From RYN-230 sp963829725 (GTDB taxonomy: Bacteria; Actinomycetota; Actinomycetes; Streptosporangiales; Streptosporangiaceae), in the NCBI GenBank assembly GCA_963829725.1, contig CAWHJW010000021.1, positions 1 to 64,000 of the forward strand: a stretch of 64,000 bases of DNA. Direction: 5' to 3'. A program made the position numbers and the translations under genes. Under the pieces are notes generated by a model. It had not been told where the DNA came from. It ran no database searches and worked only from the letters and a program-made list of their open reading frames with translations. Shown in pieces: positions 26,652-35,148 of this stretch; the first letter of the stretch is position 1; each line of letters begins with the position of its first letter.

Positions 26652-27000
26652 AAACTCCGGCTAGTCCCCGCCACGCTCGCGACAGCGTCCGGCATTCCCC
26701 GGACCACGCTCAACCGGTACCTCGAACTGCTCTCCGCCGTCTTCCTCATCAAGCAGATCCCCGCCTGGTCAACCAGCCAGGCCCAGCGCGTCATCGGCAC
26801 TCCCAAGCTGGCCTTCGTCAACCCCAGCATCGCCTCGCACCTGCTCGGCCAGGACACCGCCCGACGCGGCGAGCCCGACGGAGCAGCGGGACCTATGATC
26901 GAGACATTCGTGCTGATGGAACTTGCCCGCCAGCTCACCTGGTCCCAGGAGCGAGCGCGGCTCTACCACCCTCGATCTGGAACCCCTCCATCTGAGAGTG
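26652..27000 (+). pseudogene. AAA/DUF4143 ATPase, right fragment
   Basis: Resumes exactly where the left fragment stopped: LVPATLATASGIPRTTLNRY, ELLSAVFLIKQIPAWST, KLAFVNPSIASHLLGQD, FVLMELARQLTWSQERARLY. The join left side ARSGGL plus LVPATL reconstitutes the family consensus. CTAG occurs at both junctions (25234-25237 and 26652-26655), possibly a target duplication. Confidence 0.75.
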
Positions 27001-27138
27001 ACTCTCGCCCCGCGGGTGCGCTGGTGACAAAGGATATTTGACCCGCACACCCGGCGCGGCGCCGGTGCGTGAGGTCAACCGTAGGCCGGCGGCAGGTCCA
27101 TGAAAGGTCCATCAGTGGCCCGCGCGTTGCAATGTCAT

Positions 27139-28042
27139 TGTCCCGGGGCCTGGCACGCGGCCGTGCCGGGAAGTCCCGGCCGCGAGGACTACGGGTTCGA
27201 TCCGCACATGGTGCACCCGCTGCTGCGCAAGGCCATCGCCTCAGCGCGGCTGAAGAACGACAAGGCCGGCGCCGCGATCCTGGCGCAGCTGCTGCGCGCG
27301 GACCGGCTGCCCGAGGCATGGATCGCCCCGCTGGAGGTCCGCCAGCTCCGGGCGCTGCTGCGGCACCGGGCCAGCCTGGTCCGCCTCGGCACCCAGCTGC
27401 GCAACCGGATCCACGCCGTCGCCGTCGGCCACGGGCATGACCGCACCGCCAGCTACTGGACCGGGCCCGGACGTAGCTGGCTCGCCGAGCTAGACCAGCC
27501 CCCGGTGTCCCGGGAGATCATCACCGACTGCCTCGCGTTCATTGATGCGCTGGCACCTCAGATCGACCGCCTCGACGGCGAGCTGCGGACACGGGCCAAG
27601 GCCGACCCGCGGGTCAGGGCCCTGACAGTACTGCCCGGGGTCGGGCAGTACACTGCGCTGGTGATCGTGGCTGAGGCCGGTGACATCACCCGGTTCGGAA
27701 GCGCCGCAAGCTGGCCAGCTGGGCCGGGCTGACCCCGACCGTCCGCGGATCGGACCTGAGTCTCCGGCACGGGCACATCTCCGGGCAGGGCCCGGCGCAG
27801 CAGCGGTGGGGGCCGGCCAGGCCGCGCAGACCGCGAAACGGTCCCCGGAGTTCTCCGCCACCTACGCCGCCATAAGCAAACGGCGCGGGAAGAAGATCGC
27901 CACCATCGCGATCGCCCGCAAGCTGCTGACCCGCGCCTACCACCTGCTCGCCGCCGAGGCCCTCCGGGCATCAGACGCGGCGGGCTCCACCACCACACCC
28001 CCGCAAGCCGGGAGGGTCACCAAGCCCCGGGCACGCTCGTAA
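27139..28042 (+). pseudogene. IS110-family transposase remnant
   Basis: N-terminal part from FDPHMVHPLLRKAIASARLK; the DEDD-domain segment reads KNDKAGAAILAQ where an acidic residue is expected. The transposase_20 region is recognisable as VRALTVLPGVGQYTALVIVA. A frameshift near 27700 separates it from the C-terminal AAQTAKRSPEFSATYAAISK and KIATIAIARKLLTRAYHLL. The first catalytic residues are absent. Confidence 0.75.
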
Positions 28043-28518
28043 CAGCGGCATGAGCCGGCCACCGGCCAGGCTCGATCATCTGACTGAGCAGCCCGGTCCC
28101 CGGACACATGGTCATGGCGCCCGCCTGCTTACTGGCGCGGCGCCGGATGGGTGCTTGTGAGACCACTCCGCCAGCCACACGCCGGGGATAGCCAGACGAC
28201 CCTTCATAAAGAGCCAGACCGGAAAGGATTCTTCCTCGCTTCCGATGATCCGCCGCCGCTCGCCGGCGCCCAGCTCGTTCGTCCTCGCCGCTACGCGGCT
28301 GCGGGCGCTCCAGCTGGCCCCCTCCCGCACGGCCGGCGCGACCAAGGGCAGCTGCGAGGAAGATCGCGGATAACAGTCAGGCCCAGCCCCGCGACACCAC
28401 GCGAACCACCGGGCTAAAAACCCATGCCCTCTTGACGGTGGCGGCCCTCAGGGTGCCGCGATTCGCGCGATCATGTGGTGTGGCCGGGTGGGGGGACTGC
28501 CGTCGGCTCCCCTGCCGG
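28043..28518. other. Intergenic, no gene seen
   Basis: About 475 bp between the IS110 remnant and the MmcQ/YjbR gene with no convincing coding frame or structured element. Confidence 0.35.
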
Positions 28519-28875
28519 TCACGGTGGGGGTGGGTGCTCCGCGTCGTATGCGGCGAGCAGTCGTTTGGGGGCGCAGAGCCGCCAGGACTCGGTCACGATC
28601 TCGGTCACCTCTTCGAGGTCAACCTGGCTGAGCCGTACCAGGACCCCGGGGTAGCCGTCGTAATGAGGCGTGATGAAAAACTTCGCCGGCTCGGCTTTGA
28701 GTAGTCCGTTGCGTTCTTCCAGGCCAGCGCAGCGCATGAACAGCGCATCCGGTAGCTCGTGAATACGGATGAACAGGTTGCTGCGCACCCGGAAGGCGGG
28801 GAGCCGGTTGTAAGGCTTCTCGACGGTCTCGGGCAAAGACAGCGCGACCCGGCGAACGTCATCTTCGGTCACCAT
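28519..28875 (-). CDS. MmcQ/YjbR family DNA-binding-like protein
   Basis: 118 residues with the CyaY-like fold typical of this family: VRRVALSLPETVEKPYNRLP, FRVRSNLFIRIHE, KFFITPHYDGYPGVLVRL, and a C-terminal helix ESWRLCAPKRLLAAYD. Function in the cell is poorly defined. It stands alone on the minus strand. Confidence 0.8.
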   Translation of the reverse strand: MVTEDDVRRVALSLPETVEKPYNRLPAFRVRSNLFIRIHELPDALFMRCAGLEERNGLLKAEPAKFFITPHYDGYPGVLVRLSQVDLEEVTEIVTESWRLCAPKRLLAAYDAEHPPPP

Positions 28876-29336
28876 CTGCGGATGATACGGCAGCTCACGC
28901 CGATGGACAGCTCCATCCGCTCATAGCCGCGGAGCGAGGGGTGTGGGCGGTGTTGATGTTGATGTGCTGCGAGGAGACGTGCAGCGCGTGCTGTTCGCCG
29001 ATATCCCCAGGAACTACAGCGCGCGGGTTAAGCACGTGAGGCATCGCGTACCAGGCGATCGGTACCACGGCGGGGCCTTGGACCGGCGGGGCACCGGGTC
29101 GCACAGCCCGCCCGGGCGGCCGTCGAGATCGACGACGCTCATCATCCATCGCTGGGCACGTGACGATCGACTTCACACCGATCAGCGTGGGAAGGGCCGG
29201 CCTGACCCGGCGACGACACGCGCCTCCTCATCAGCCACCGCGGCGGGGCTCTTCACCGTGCCGCCGGACGGCCGCCGCCGATGTGGCTCCCCTCCCCGAC
29301 CCGGCTGACGCCGCCCGGAACCATGAGCAGCCCGGG
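28876..29336. other. Intergenic, no gene seen
   Basis: 460 bp. Short plus-strand frames (for example 28943-29308) show no family features and biased composition. I see no supported feature. Confidence 0.35.
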
Positions 29337-30413
29337 TCAGAAGGCCGCCAGCTGTTCGCGTGTCAGCCCGGACAGGCCCATGCTGTCCATGGTGCGGGCG
29401 CGCTCGGCGGCGAAGTCCTCACCGGCCACGATGGAGGCGATGTGGATCACGGCGTCCATGGTGGGGGTCGGCACCGACAGGTGCCGGGCCAGGTCGGTGA
29501 GGAACACCATCGAGTAGCCCACGTCTTCGGTCAGGTAGCGGTGGTGCAGCTCGTTCTGCGCCTTGATGCCGCGGAAGCCCGGTGCGGCAGAGTAACCGGT
29601 GGAGTAGTTGGGCTCGGTCATGTAGCCCTGCCGCACCCCGAGATCCGGCTCGGCGAGGATTGCGACTCCGAGGGCCCGCGCGATGGCGAGCCGTTCGTCA
29701 TCGACCGCCTTCATGAAGCGGCCGACCGCCTCGGTGACCCCCTCCTCGTAGAACATGAAGTCGCCCCCTGTGCGCTCGATGAGCGCGGCGTTGAGCAGGG
29801 TGACGGCAGGGTGGATGACCGGGTTGCCGTTCTGCAGCGTGGTCTGGAAGATCCCCGCGGCTTCCTCGGTGTTGCGGTACACCTGGCGGAGGACCTCCAG
29901 GAGCCGGGGCGTGTTGCAGCGCGGGGCGGCAGCAGCCGAGAGACCGGTGTCGACCCGGTGGAAAATCCGCACGCTGGCGTGCAGCGACGCCCGCGAGGCG
30001 TACGGCAGCGTGCTGGTCTCGCCTACGACGATGCTCTCGTCATAGAGGCCCAGCCCCGCGGCGTGCTTGAAAGCGAGGCTGCCAACGCACGAGCTGGGGC
30101 AGACCACGACGGTCATCCCGGGATGCAGGTGACCGCGGGTGTCGGCGCCGAACGGCTCGGTGGCGTAGGCGGGGCCGACGACGAAGACAACCTCCACGCC
30201 CTCCAGTGCCTCGGCGATGTCGGAGGTGACCGTCTCCAGTGGGGCGAACCCCTCAAGCAAACCCTCGGCCTGGATGCCGCCGCGTTCGCGGACCGGCGCC
30301 AGGTGGTCGTCGTGGATGCGTTGTGCGTACAGGGAGACCCGGTGTCCCTGGCTCGCCCACTCGTAGGCGACCGCTAGCCCTCCACCGCCCGCCCCCAGCA
30401 CCGCGACGTCCAT
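29337..30413 (-). CDS. Octopine/nopaline (opine) dehydrogenase family protein
   Basis: 358-residue NAD(P)-dependent oxidoreductase. The Rossmann motif VLGAGGGGLAVAYEWASQG is at the N-terminus, and the C-terminal all-helical domain contains NGNPVIHPAVTLLNAALIE with the His typical of opine dehydrogenase active sites. It would catalyse reductive condensation of a 2-oxo acid with an amino acid, or the reverse; the substrate is unknown. It is a single gene with no amino-acid transport genes nearby. Confidence 0.82.
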   Translation of the reverse strand: MDVAVLGAGGGGLAVAYEWASQGHRVSLYAQRIHDDHLAPVRERGGIQAEGLLEGFAPLETVTSDIAEALEGVEVVFVVGPAYATEPFGADTRGHLHPGMTVVVCPSSCVGSLAFKHAAGLGLYDESIVVGETSTLPYASRASLHASVRIFHRVDTGLSAAAAPRCNTPRLLEVLRQVYRNTEEAAGIFQTTLQNGNPVIHPAVTLLNAALIERTGGDFMFYEEGVTEAVGRFMKAVDDERLAIARALGVAILAEPDLGVRQGYMTEPNYSTGYSAAPGFRGIKAQNELHHRYLTEDVGYSMVFLTDLARHLSVPTPTMDAVIHIASIVAGEDFAAERARTMDSMGLSGLTREQLAAF

Positions 30414-31273
30414 GAGGCTAACTCCATTCGCCCGCGCGTCGGCATCGTCGACGGCAACCTTCTCACGAACGGCGCGCCCTGCAAGAGCAAGCGCGCATTG
30501 TCGCTAGCATGGGCTCACAGGAACTGCAGCGTGGCTCTTCCGGCTAGGATCGTTGTCCCAGGTTGGTGCGATCGTTGCCCGGCGTTGCCCGGCACCGGCC
30601 CATCAGCAGCAATCCGGAAGTGTAGAGCTTGACAGGGAACACCTGGACGCTCGAGTGAAGTATGGGTTTTGTCCTGGGGCTCGCGAGCAACATGGCGGCG
30701 AACCTGTCTTCTGGGTATTGCTGAGGGGTACCTTCTGGGTGCTCAGCACGGCGGTCGCCCGGCGATTCTCCAGGTTCTTCGGCCTTGTTCGCATTGACCC
30801 CATCGGGATTTATCTCTCCAACCTGTGGAGTCCGCAGGCAAGCCTGCTGAGCGGGAGAACGGTGGGTTACACGGTCTCTCTGCACGAGCTTCGTGATCGA
30901 CGTAAGTCCGCTTAAGGGAGAAGACGCCGAGCTGGATCGCAATCTGATCGTTGTCGGCAGCAGTGTACGGAACTCGGTACGCGCCCGTTATGTGCAGGCG
31001 CGGCTGCCGACTGCGATTCTCACTGGAGAGGACCAGGCATCCGATGCCCGGCTCGCAATGGAGGAGGCCTCCCGCGCGAGAGGCCTGCCGGTTAGCCCGG
31101 GGAGCCAGGCGCAGGCGAGGGAAGCCGCGACGACGTCCGCGCTGGCGGTGATCGCGGTCAGGCAATCAACTGCAGGGCCGCATAGTACTTCAACCATCAT
31201 CCACACCATAGTCACTGCCCGCGCTGTGCGGGTGGGCCTGTTCGGTCCGGCTGGGCTCGGTCACCATGGGGAT
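30414..31273. other. Intergenic with possible decayed gene
   Basis: No intact gene. Plus-strand frames at 30553-30915 (FGLVRIDPIGIYLSNLWSPQ) and 30893-31100 (LDRNLIVVGSSVRNSVRARY) look protein-like but sit in different frames and end abruptly. They may be an eroded gene once upstream of the membrane protein. The composition is lower in GC than the neighbours. Confidence 0.35.
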
Positions 31274-31855
31274 GTGGCGACGACGGCGGGGTGGACGTGG
31301 GCGCAGACAGCGCTGCTGCTGGCTGGGCTGGTCAGCGTGGCCGGTGCGCTCATCTCCGTTGCACTCACGTATGGGCTGCACCAGCGGGCCGCGCGGCGGG
31401 AGCGGCATTCACGGGTGTTCGCCGAGGCGCTCACGGCCATCGAGGACTACGCAGAGATGCCCTACCGGATCCGGCGGCGGCCGCGGGAACTGAGCGCTCA
31501 GCATGAGCTGACTGAGCAGATCAGCCAGATCCAGTCCCGGATCGCGTTCCACCAGGCCTGGTTGTGGATGGAGGCGCCCAGCGTGGCCGAGCCCTATGCG
31601 GAATTGGTGCGCGCCACGAAGGCGCAAGCGGGGACGCAGATGAAGGAAGCCTGGCTGAAGCCGACGGCGCGGAAGGCCGCGCAGTTCAACCTGACCGTCG
31701 CCTACGACCGGGACAAGATCAACGCGGCGCGGAGCCGGTGCATCGACGCGATGCGCGGCGCGCTGGGCAGAGGGCGCCTGCCGGCTCCCAGCCCAGGCAC
31801 ACGGGCAGGCCCGGCCGGCCCGGCGGTCACTGCGCCTGGCCGCGCAACCCAGTAA
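31274..31855 (+). CDS. One-TM protein facing the CD-NTase gene, candidate effector
   Basis: About 193 residues from GTG 31274. A short N-terminus, one membrane helix (TALLLAGLVSVAGALISVAL), then a cytoplasmic helical domain with conserved-looking stretches (VFAEALTAIEDYAEMPYRIR, QIQSRIAFHQAWLWMEAPSV) and a Pro/Ala-rich tail. Its stop lies 28 bp inside the end of the CD-NTase gene, tail to tail. One-TM proteins are common CBASS effectors, so a membrane-acting effector role is plausible but unproven. The open frame extends upstream to 30893, but that lead looks unrelated. I recognise no named family. Confidence 0.6.
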   Translation: MATTAGWTWAQTALLLAGLVSVAGALISVALTYGLHQRAARRERHSRVFAEALTAIEDYAEMPYRIRRRPRELSAQHELTEQISQIQSRIAFHQAWLWMEAPSVAEPYAELVRATKAQAGTQMKEAWLKPTARKAAQFNLTVAYDRDKINAARSRCIDAMRGALGRGRLPAPSPGTRAGPAGPAVTAPGRATQ

Positions 31856-32714
31856 TGATCTGCCTGGCGCTGTCCTGGTTCCACGAGGTGTCGGATGTGT
31901 TCTCGAAGAGCCCTCCCCGGCCGTTCGGGAATTCCATTGTCCCGAGTTCGCCCTGCTGCCCATCAAGCCACTCAATCGCACGCTGGTACGCGTCCTGTAG
32001 GTCATCGTCATCGCCGAAAAACTGGTCAGGGACGTTCCACAGCAGGGACTCCAGGAAGTACGATGGCGCGGTTCCGTGACTGACCTTGCTATTGTCATCC
32101 GCGATGAGCACGTTCCGCGCGTGCTTGGCCACGCGGACCACCTTCCGGTAGTTCCCTTTGGTGCTGTCGTCCTTATCCGCGCAGGCCTGCATGTGCTGCT
32201 TGGGGAAGTTGACTATCTTGCGGTTCCCCGACCGGTAGAACTGCACTCCGTCGGCGAAGACCTGGCCCTCGAAGCTGGGGAAGCTCTGGTAGTAGCGATG
32301 CTCCAGCGCGATGAGCACGTCAGCGGGCAGCCTGATCGGGCCGGACCGGACCTTCACCGCCTTGGACCCCTCTTCCACCCAGAAGTCCTGGCGCAGGATC
32401 CTCGTCACCGCATCGTGGAAATGTTGCCAGGTCCGGTCGGCCTGTTCGTAGTACTTGTCGTACTCCTCCTTCTCGATCAAGCTCAGCTCTCCCTTGTCCG
32501 GATAGAACGAGGAGGTCAGCGCGACGACGAGATCGACATCGCTGTCGGCGGCGATGTTCGTCTTGTTGGCGTACGACCCCTGCGGGTAGACCGACCAGGT
32601 CCCTTCCAGCCGGCCGTCCACCAGGCTGCCCCGCACCATCTCGTATGAGTACCAGGCGTGAATGGGATCGCCGCGCTGGGACCATTCCTCGATCTGCTTG
32701 GCTGAAAGGGTCAT
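31827..32714 (-). CDS. CD-NTase-like nucleotidyltransferase (CBASS cyclase)
   Basis: 295 residues of the cGAS/DncV-like fold. The signature is PQGSYANKTNIAADSDVDLV with Gly46-Ser47 and the metal-binding Asp59 and Asp61; the third carboxylate is Asp132 (LPADVLIAL). The C-terminal helical part has NFPKQHMQACADKD and KVVRVAKHARNVL, as in OAS-type members. Such enzymes make cyclic oligonucleotides that activate an effector after phage sensing. It is last in a minus-strand operon, with ATG overlapping the stop of the E2-E1-JAB gene. The C-terminus ends LRG-QAQ rather than in Gly (see findings). The nucleotide product is not predictable. Confidence 0.85.
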   Translation of the reverse strand: MTLSAKQIEEWSQRGDPIHAWYSYEMVRGSLVDGRLEGTWSVYPQGSYANKTNIAADSDVDLVVALTSSFYPDKGELSLIEKEEYDKYYEQADRTWQHFHDAVTRILRQDFWVEEGSKAVKVRSGPIRLPADVLIALEHRYYQSFPSFEGQVFADGVQFYRSGNRKIVNFPKQHMQACADKDDSTKGNYRKVVRVAKHARNVLIADDNSKVSHGTAPSYFLESLLWNVPDQFFGDDDDLQDAYQRAIEWLDGQQGELGTMEFPNGRGGLFENTSDTSWNQDSARQIITGLRGQAQ

Positions 32715-35143
32715 CGGTGCTCCTGCTCGGCTCCGTTAGCGGTACCGCCGTCCGGGCGGAACTGGTGCCAGCTGAACAACCGGAAGCCGACCGCCTGGCC
32801 GGCCCCCAGCAGCCAGTAATCCCACCGGTCCGGGTCTCCCCCGGCGATCACGTGCACGATGCGGCGCGGGACCCGCTCGGGTGGCGTCCGGCCGAGCACG
32901 CTGGCCATGGCCTGGATATCCAGGCTGCTCGGCTCGGGCGCCAGGCGAGGGTGGGTGTGCCACATACCGAGGAACCGCACCCGGCCACCGCTGGCGCGGT
33001 AGCGCCGCTCGATAAGGTCAGCCACCCCGGCCGGGCCGAGCCGGAACGTTTGGTCGCCGCGCACGCTGTCCGCGGTCGGGCCCGCCACGTCCGTCACCCA
33101 CGCGACGCGGCACGCGTCGTCGATGTAGCCGAACAGCAGGCCGCCCGTCTCCCAGGACGGCAGGAACCGGCGCGCCGTGAATTGCGCCTCCGCGTGCATC
33201 CGTTCCAGGGCCCTGGAGCGGATCCGCAGCTGGTAGCCGCTCTGCTCGTCCTCGGCGAGCAGGTCATTGGGCCAGTCCAGGTAGACGTGGGCGGAGCGGC
33301 TCGGGTCGCCGGGCAGCCGGGCGAGGAACAGCGACTTGGCTGGCACCGGACGCCGGGCGGCTTGGTCGCTGAGCACGCGGAGGGCCCAGGTAAAGAGCAG
33401 TCCGGCGGCCGCCGCGACCTCCGGGTCCGAGCCGGTGAAGGTGGGTTCGGAGCAGCCGATCTCCGGCTGGAAGATGTGCTCCGGGTCGGGTTCGGTGAAC
33501 AAGTCCTCGGCCACGTCGCGCAGACCGCTGTCCTGGAAGGCCTGGTCAGCCAGCGCGTACAGGATGTCGGTGCCAGCCCCGCTGGCCTGCGGCAGGGCGA
33601 GCGCCCCGACCGCGCGTTCGCAGGCGTGCCCGACGCCGACGGTCAGTACCGGCGGCCACCGGCCCGGCTGCCCGCGGCGCAGCCATTCGATCCGGGCCGA
33701 CACGCCCCGGTTGGCCGTCGCGTCCACGATCAGGTCAGCCTTGGGCGGCGCCGCGTCACCGCCCAGCACGGTGTCCCGGATATCGCCGAGCTCCGTCTCG
33801 ACCGCCAGGCCAGGCGACGGCCTGATCTGGGCCAGGTGCTCAGCGAGCTGCCATGCCTTGGGCAGGCCGATATCCGCGTCCAGGTAGGGCTGCCGGACAA
33901 GCAGCCCGGTGCCGACCGGGTGGTTATCCACCAGGACGAGCTTGCGCGCCCCGGCCCGTGCGCAGTGCTCGGCGATCCGGGCGCCCAGCGCACCGCAGCC
34001 CAGCACGAGCACGGTCTTCCCGTACAGCCACTGGGCGGGCTTCCCGGTATCCCGGCGGGTCGCGATCTGCCGCCGGCTCTCCTGCACGTAGGCCCAGGAC
34101 AGAGGCGCGTAGTACAGCCTGGCCAGAGCTTTATCCTGCTCTGCTTGCAGCCAGGCCGGGGGCTGGCGGCCCGGTTCGCCCGCGCCGGTGAGGATACCGG
34201 GGATGGCCGCTTCGGTGGCGTCGAGCTGCCACACGGCCAGGTGCATGTCCGGCCGGTCGGCTCCGGCGATGCCGCGCATCGGGGCGCCCATGATGACGTG
34301 CAGCGGCTTCGGGCCGGGCGGACGGACCGCGGCCAGCTCGTTCGCGCGCCATACCTTGGCTAGCTGCCGCAGCAGTTCCGGACTGTGCACATACTCAGCC
34401 GACAGCGCGTCCAGCAGCGCCGGGAAGGTTTCCGGGAACTCGAAGCTCAGCGGGTGATGCAGGATCCTGACCGCACCCAGGAACGTGGGCTTCTCATGGG
34501 TCCTGGCCACCTTGATCAGGTCGTCCTTGAGCTGCTCCAGGACTGGCTGGCGATCCAGTTCCAGCGCGGCCGGGCCCAGCCAGCGCACGACATCGGCCCG
34601 GGATTCGTACTCACGCACCATGATGGCGGCGGCCGGTTCGAAATTGGTGGGCAGGTCGGGGTGGATCACGACACAGTCAGCGTCCCCGAACAGCAGCGGA
34701 TACGCGAGCGGAGGATGCAACGGCTGCCCCTGCTCGACCAGGCGCCCGGCCGCGGCCCGGCGGTACCAGGCCACCAGGCGGCCGATCACCCCGAACATGC
34801 CACGCGCCGGATCCCAGTCGCTGTCCGAGTGATACAGGCAGATGTGCTGCCCCAGCAGCACGTATGGCAGGCCGGCGAAACGCGGATGCGCGACGCGGAC
34901 ACCCGGCAGCGAGAACGGGAACGTGGCTGGTACTCGCACGGTCGCATGCTCCCGCGGAGCCAGCCGCACCCCGCCTGGCCCGCGCGCCACCGTGGCGCAG
35001 TCGAGGCTGATCTCGACGGGCAGCCAGCCCCGGCGCATCTCACCGACCTGCTCCACCCGCAGCGCCGGTGGCTGGCCGCTACGGTCCTGGATCTCGGCCA
35101 GCTCGTCGCGGGCCTGCCGGTGCCCGGCGGTCTCGTCCGGCAC
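32711..35143 (-). CDS. E2-E1-JAB fusion (Cap2/Cap3-like conjugation and deconjugation enzyme)
   Basis: 810 residues combining three ubiquitin-system activities. Residues about 20-170 are E2-like, with Cys102 in LGQHICLYHSDSDWDP. Residues about 370-600 are a ThiF/E1 adenylation domain: nucleotide loop LGCGALGARI (381-390), Asp406 in VLVDNHPVGTG and probable catalytic Cys564 in EIGCSEPTFTGSD. Residues about 645-790 are a JAB/JAMM peptidase with Glu665, His729, His731 and Asp742 (WETGG, MWHTHP, SSLD), a complete zinc site. In type II CBASS, Cap2 (E2-E1) links the cyclase C-terminus to targets and Cap3 (JAB) removes it; here all are one chain. GTG 35143 lies five bases after the STAND stop. Confidence 0.87.
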   Translation of the reverse strand: MPDETAGHRQARDELAEIQDRSGQPPALRVEQVGEMRRGWLPVEISLDCATVARGPGGVRLAPREHATVRVPATFPFSLPGVRVAHPRFAGLPYVLLGQHICLYHSDSDWDPARGMFGVIGRLVAWYRRAAAGRLVEQGQPLHPPLAYPLLFGDADCVVIHPDLPTNFEPAAAIMVREYESRADVVRWLGPAALELDRQPVLEQLKDDLIKVARTHEKPTFLGAVRILHHPLSFEFPETFPALLDALSAEYVHSPELLRQLAKVWRANELAAVRPPGPKPLHVIMGAPMRGIAGADRPDMHLAVWQLDATEAAIPGILTGAGEPGRQPPAWLQAEQDKALARLYYAPLSWAYVQESRRQIATRRDTGKPAQWLYGKTVLVLGCGALGARIAEHCARAGARKLVLVDNHPVGTGLLVRQPYLDADIGLPKAWQLAEHLAQIRPSPGLAVETELGDIRDTVLGGDAAPPKADLIVDATANRGVSARIEWLRRGQPGRWPPVLTVGVGHACERAVGALALPQASGAGTDILYALADQAFQDSGLRDVAEDLFTEPDPEHIFQPEIGCSEPTFTGSDPEVAAAAGLLFTWALRVLSDQAARRPVPAKSLFLARLPGDPSRSAHVYLDWPNDLLAEDEQSGYQLRIRSRALERMHAEAQFTARRFLPSWETGGLLFGYIDDACRVAWVTDVAGPTADSVRGDQTFRLGPAGVADLIERRYRASGGRVRFLGMWHTHPRLAPEPSSLDIQAMASVLGRTPPERVPRRIVHVIAGGDPDRWDYWLLGAGQAVGFRLFSWHQFRPDGGTANGAEQEHR

Positions 35144-35148
35144 GGCAG

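Noticed and set aside
30893..31855. 320-residue version of the one-TM protein
   Set aside because: The first 127 codons have no membrane-protein or conserved character and look like eroded DNA; GTG 31274 gives a coherent protein.
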